NCBI GenBank assembly: GCA_004026145.2 | Contig: CP034994.1 | Location: forward strand, 9,135,025-9,199,024 | DNA from: Takifugu bimaculatus | Taxonomy: Eukaryota; Chordata; Actinopteri; Tetraodontiformes; Tetraodontidae | Reading direction: 5' to 3' | DNA length: 64,000 nucleotides | Shown: positions 62,399 through 64,000 of the stretch, in pieces | Layout: each line of letters begins with the position of its first letter | Position numbering within the stretch: position 1 is the first letter of the stretch | The notes under the pieces: generated by a model | Told to the model about the DNA's origin: nothing | Databases searched by the model: none | Seen by the model: the letters and a program-made list of their open reading frames with translations, nothing else | Translations under genes and position numbers: made by a program

Positions 62399-62880
62399 CT
62401 GTCTGTCTGTCTGTCTGTCTATCTGCCTGCCTGCTTGTCTGTCTGCCTGCCTTCCTGCCTGTCAGTCTGTCTGTCTGTCTTCTTTCCTGCCTGCCTGTCT
62501 GCCTGCTTGTTTGTCTGCCTCCCTACCTGTCTGTCTGCCTGCCTCCCTTCCTGTCTGTCTGCCTACCTCCCTGCCTGTCTGCCTGCCTGCTTGTCTGTCT
62601 GCCTGCCTCCCTGTCTGTCTGTCTGCCTGCCTCCCTGCCTGTCTGCCTGCCTGCCTGTCTGCCTGCCTGTCTGTCTGCCTGCCTCCCTCCCTGCCTGTCT
62701 GCCTGCCTGTCTGCCTCCCTGCCTGTCTGCCTGCCTGTCTGCCTGCCTGTCTGTCTGCCTGCCTCCCTCCCTGTCTGTCTGTCTGCCTGCCTCCCTGCCT
62801 GTCTCCCTGCCTGTCTGTCTGCCTGCCTGCCTCCCTCCCTGCCTGTCTCCCTGCCTGTCTGCCTGCCTGTCTGCCTGCCT
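62399..62880. repeat. Tetranucleotide array, TCTG/CCTG units (about 480 bp)
   Basis: About 120 units of four bases alternate between CTGT and CTGC types with CCCT interruptions and no loss of register except near 62480. It begins as pure GTCT, with GCCT more frequent later. A higher-order pattern is visible: a block ending GCCTCCCTCCCTG recurs from 62681, 62761 and 62829. Because four and three share no factor, the array is open in several frames on both strands and yields Cys-Leu-Pro or Gly-Arg-Gln-like pseudo-proteins; these are artefacts. In camta1 sense the transcript would carry CAGG/CAGA units. Confidence 0.97.
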
Positions 62881-64000
62881 AAAGAAGCAAATATTTTCCT
62901 GGCTAAGGAAATTCTCCCACAAACTTTATTTTTCACTTAAGATGTAGCAGGCCTCCAAACTTTTGGACAGAAAACACCTCAGGTGCAACAAAAGCCATTC
63001 AAAAATCAAACAATGTCGTGCCAGATCATCTTTAACCTCCAATTTTCGTGTGACTTTGGCCTCTTTCTCACAATTGAGAAGCGCCTACCCAGTGTGATAC
63101 TTGTGCACCGGCTAGCATTCACAAAGCTGAACTTTTCCCTTGAACTACTTATTGATGGCTGGCCTCAGAAAATATGTTTGAAAAAAAGTCCACAGGTAGC
63201 TGAAAAGTGTGAGTTTCCTTCTAATGTCAGAAATGTTCCGGTTATATTCCTGCCTTGCAGTTCCAGAGCCTTGGGGAACGACTCCCCACTCCATCGAAGG
63301 GAGACATCAGAAATGGATGCAAACAATCGCTTCAGCAGCAGGAAGGTGTCACATGATGCCTGATAACTGACCAGCAGTGGCACTGGGACATTCCAGCAGA
63401 GGACTCACTGGTTGGGGAACATTTCTGGGTTGGTTGTCTTGGAGCTTGATGCGCCGCTCACCAACTACACCGATTTAACAACTGTCACAGTTCCATTAGA
63501 AGGGGAGATCGAGGTCTCCTGGTTTTATCCGAGGACGCATCCGACACGGCCTGAAACGACATCCTTAACGCGGCGCCTCTTCTCCTGCAGCCACAGAGCG
63601 TTTCAGCAGACAAACTGAGCAATAGGAGGCGAAACAACACGACTGGAAGCCGTTTCTTTACGCACCCCTGGTACACCTGAACAGCAGCGGCTACGTCACC
63701 GTCTGGGAAACTAGAGCTGGTTTTCATAAACCACAATTTACTGGACACATTATGTAAAAACATAGAATTATGCGTCTTCCTCTGTGATCTCAGACATTTA
63801 AAAGTGGCCACTATAGCTGCAAAAGAAGTCAACAATTAAAGCATATGTTTGTCCATTATAGAATTATTCCAGTTCTACTGCTGCTCCAGTGACACTAATG
63901 AAAAGGCACTTAATGAATAGCTGCATGGGGAAAAAACAAAAACCCAACTTTAGAAACAGTATTGATTGCAGTAAAAGCTTGAGCTAATGAAATGAATATG

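Larger units (their letters stand above)
59478..64000 (-). other. camta1: Intron (3' end) upstream of the 68-base CG-1 exon, partial
   Basis: By the splice sites of the exon at 59410-59477, everything from 59478 to the window end belongs to the preceding intron in minus-strand sense; its 5' end is outside. I looked for the expected preceding exon, which should encode the KERHRWNTNE motif, and did not see it. The first 40 bases next to the acceptor are strongly pyrimidine-rich in gene sense. The rest holds a 13-base T run at 59887-59899, mixed unique sequence from 59900 to 62398, the tetranucleotide array at 62399-62880 and unique sequence to 64000. No other gene was recognised. Confidence 0.85.

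Noticed and set aside
62274..62947. Several 120-200 codon ORFs on both strands with Cys-Leu-Pro or Gly-Arg-Gln repeats
   Set aside because: All come from the tetranucleotide array, which is stop-free in multiple frames on both strands; none has splice or start context.
1..64000. Bacterial or phage systems, CRISPR arrays, tRNA or rRNA genes
   Set aside because: The gene structure is spliced vertebrate type; no repeat-spacer array, tRNA B-box/cloverleaf or rRNA sequence was seen.

Overview
The window is eukaryotic, most likely from a teleost fish (perhaps a percomorph). It has no operons or dense ORFs. It is mostly non-coding sequence with scattered CA/GT, CT and GC-rich simple repeats, moderate CpG retention and almost no recognisable interspersed transposon sequence. 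No bacterial, phage, CRISPR, rRNA or tRNA features were seen.

Only two coding segments can be supported, both on the minus strand. An exon at 59410-59477 (22 codons plus 2 bases) and an exon at 29859-29994 (1 base plus 45 codons) have consensus splice sites and join in phase through an arginine codon. Together they give 68 consecutive residues of the CG-1 DNA-binding domain of a calmodulin-binding transcription activator, most likely camta1. The window is therefore an internal slice of one large gene read right to left: part of an upstream intron (59478-64000), a 29.4 kb intron between the two exons (29995-59409), and at least 29.9 kb of the following intron (1-29858). The preceding exon and the rest of CG-1 were not found here and should lie outside the window.

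The introns hold four kinds of structure. (1) Simple repeats, the largest being a TCTG/CCTG tetranucleotide array of about 480 bp at 62399-62880; the most regular is a 45-nt alternating purine-pyrimidine tract at 32261-32305. (2) A CpG-island-like block at 30610-30890, about 0.6-0.9 kb upstream of the CG-1 exon in gene sense, with a near-consensus TCTCGCGAG element, a TATAAATA sequence and a downstream donor-like GTAAGT. It is a candidate internal promoter. (3) Several unique, AT-rich, homeobox- and POU-motif-bearing stretches (for example 36350-36700, 43985-44300, 46770-47050, 58560-59150) that look like vertebrate conserved non-coding elements; this is a judgement by eye. (4) Short perfect hairpins and palindromes (29169-29195, 47897-47920, 18110-18127).

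I did not find a previously undescribed system. The candidate internal promoter is the most testable new idea. Most long ORFs in the window are chance frames in GC-rich or repetitive DNA.
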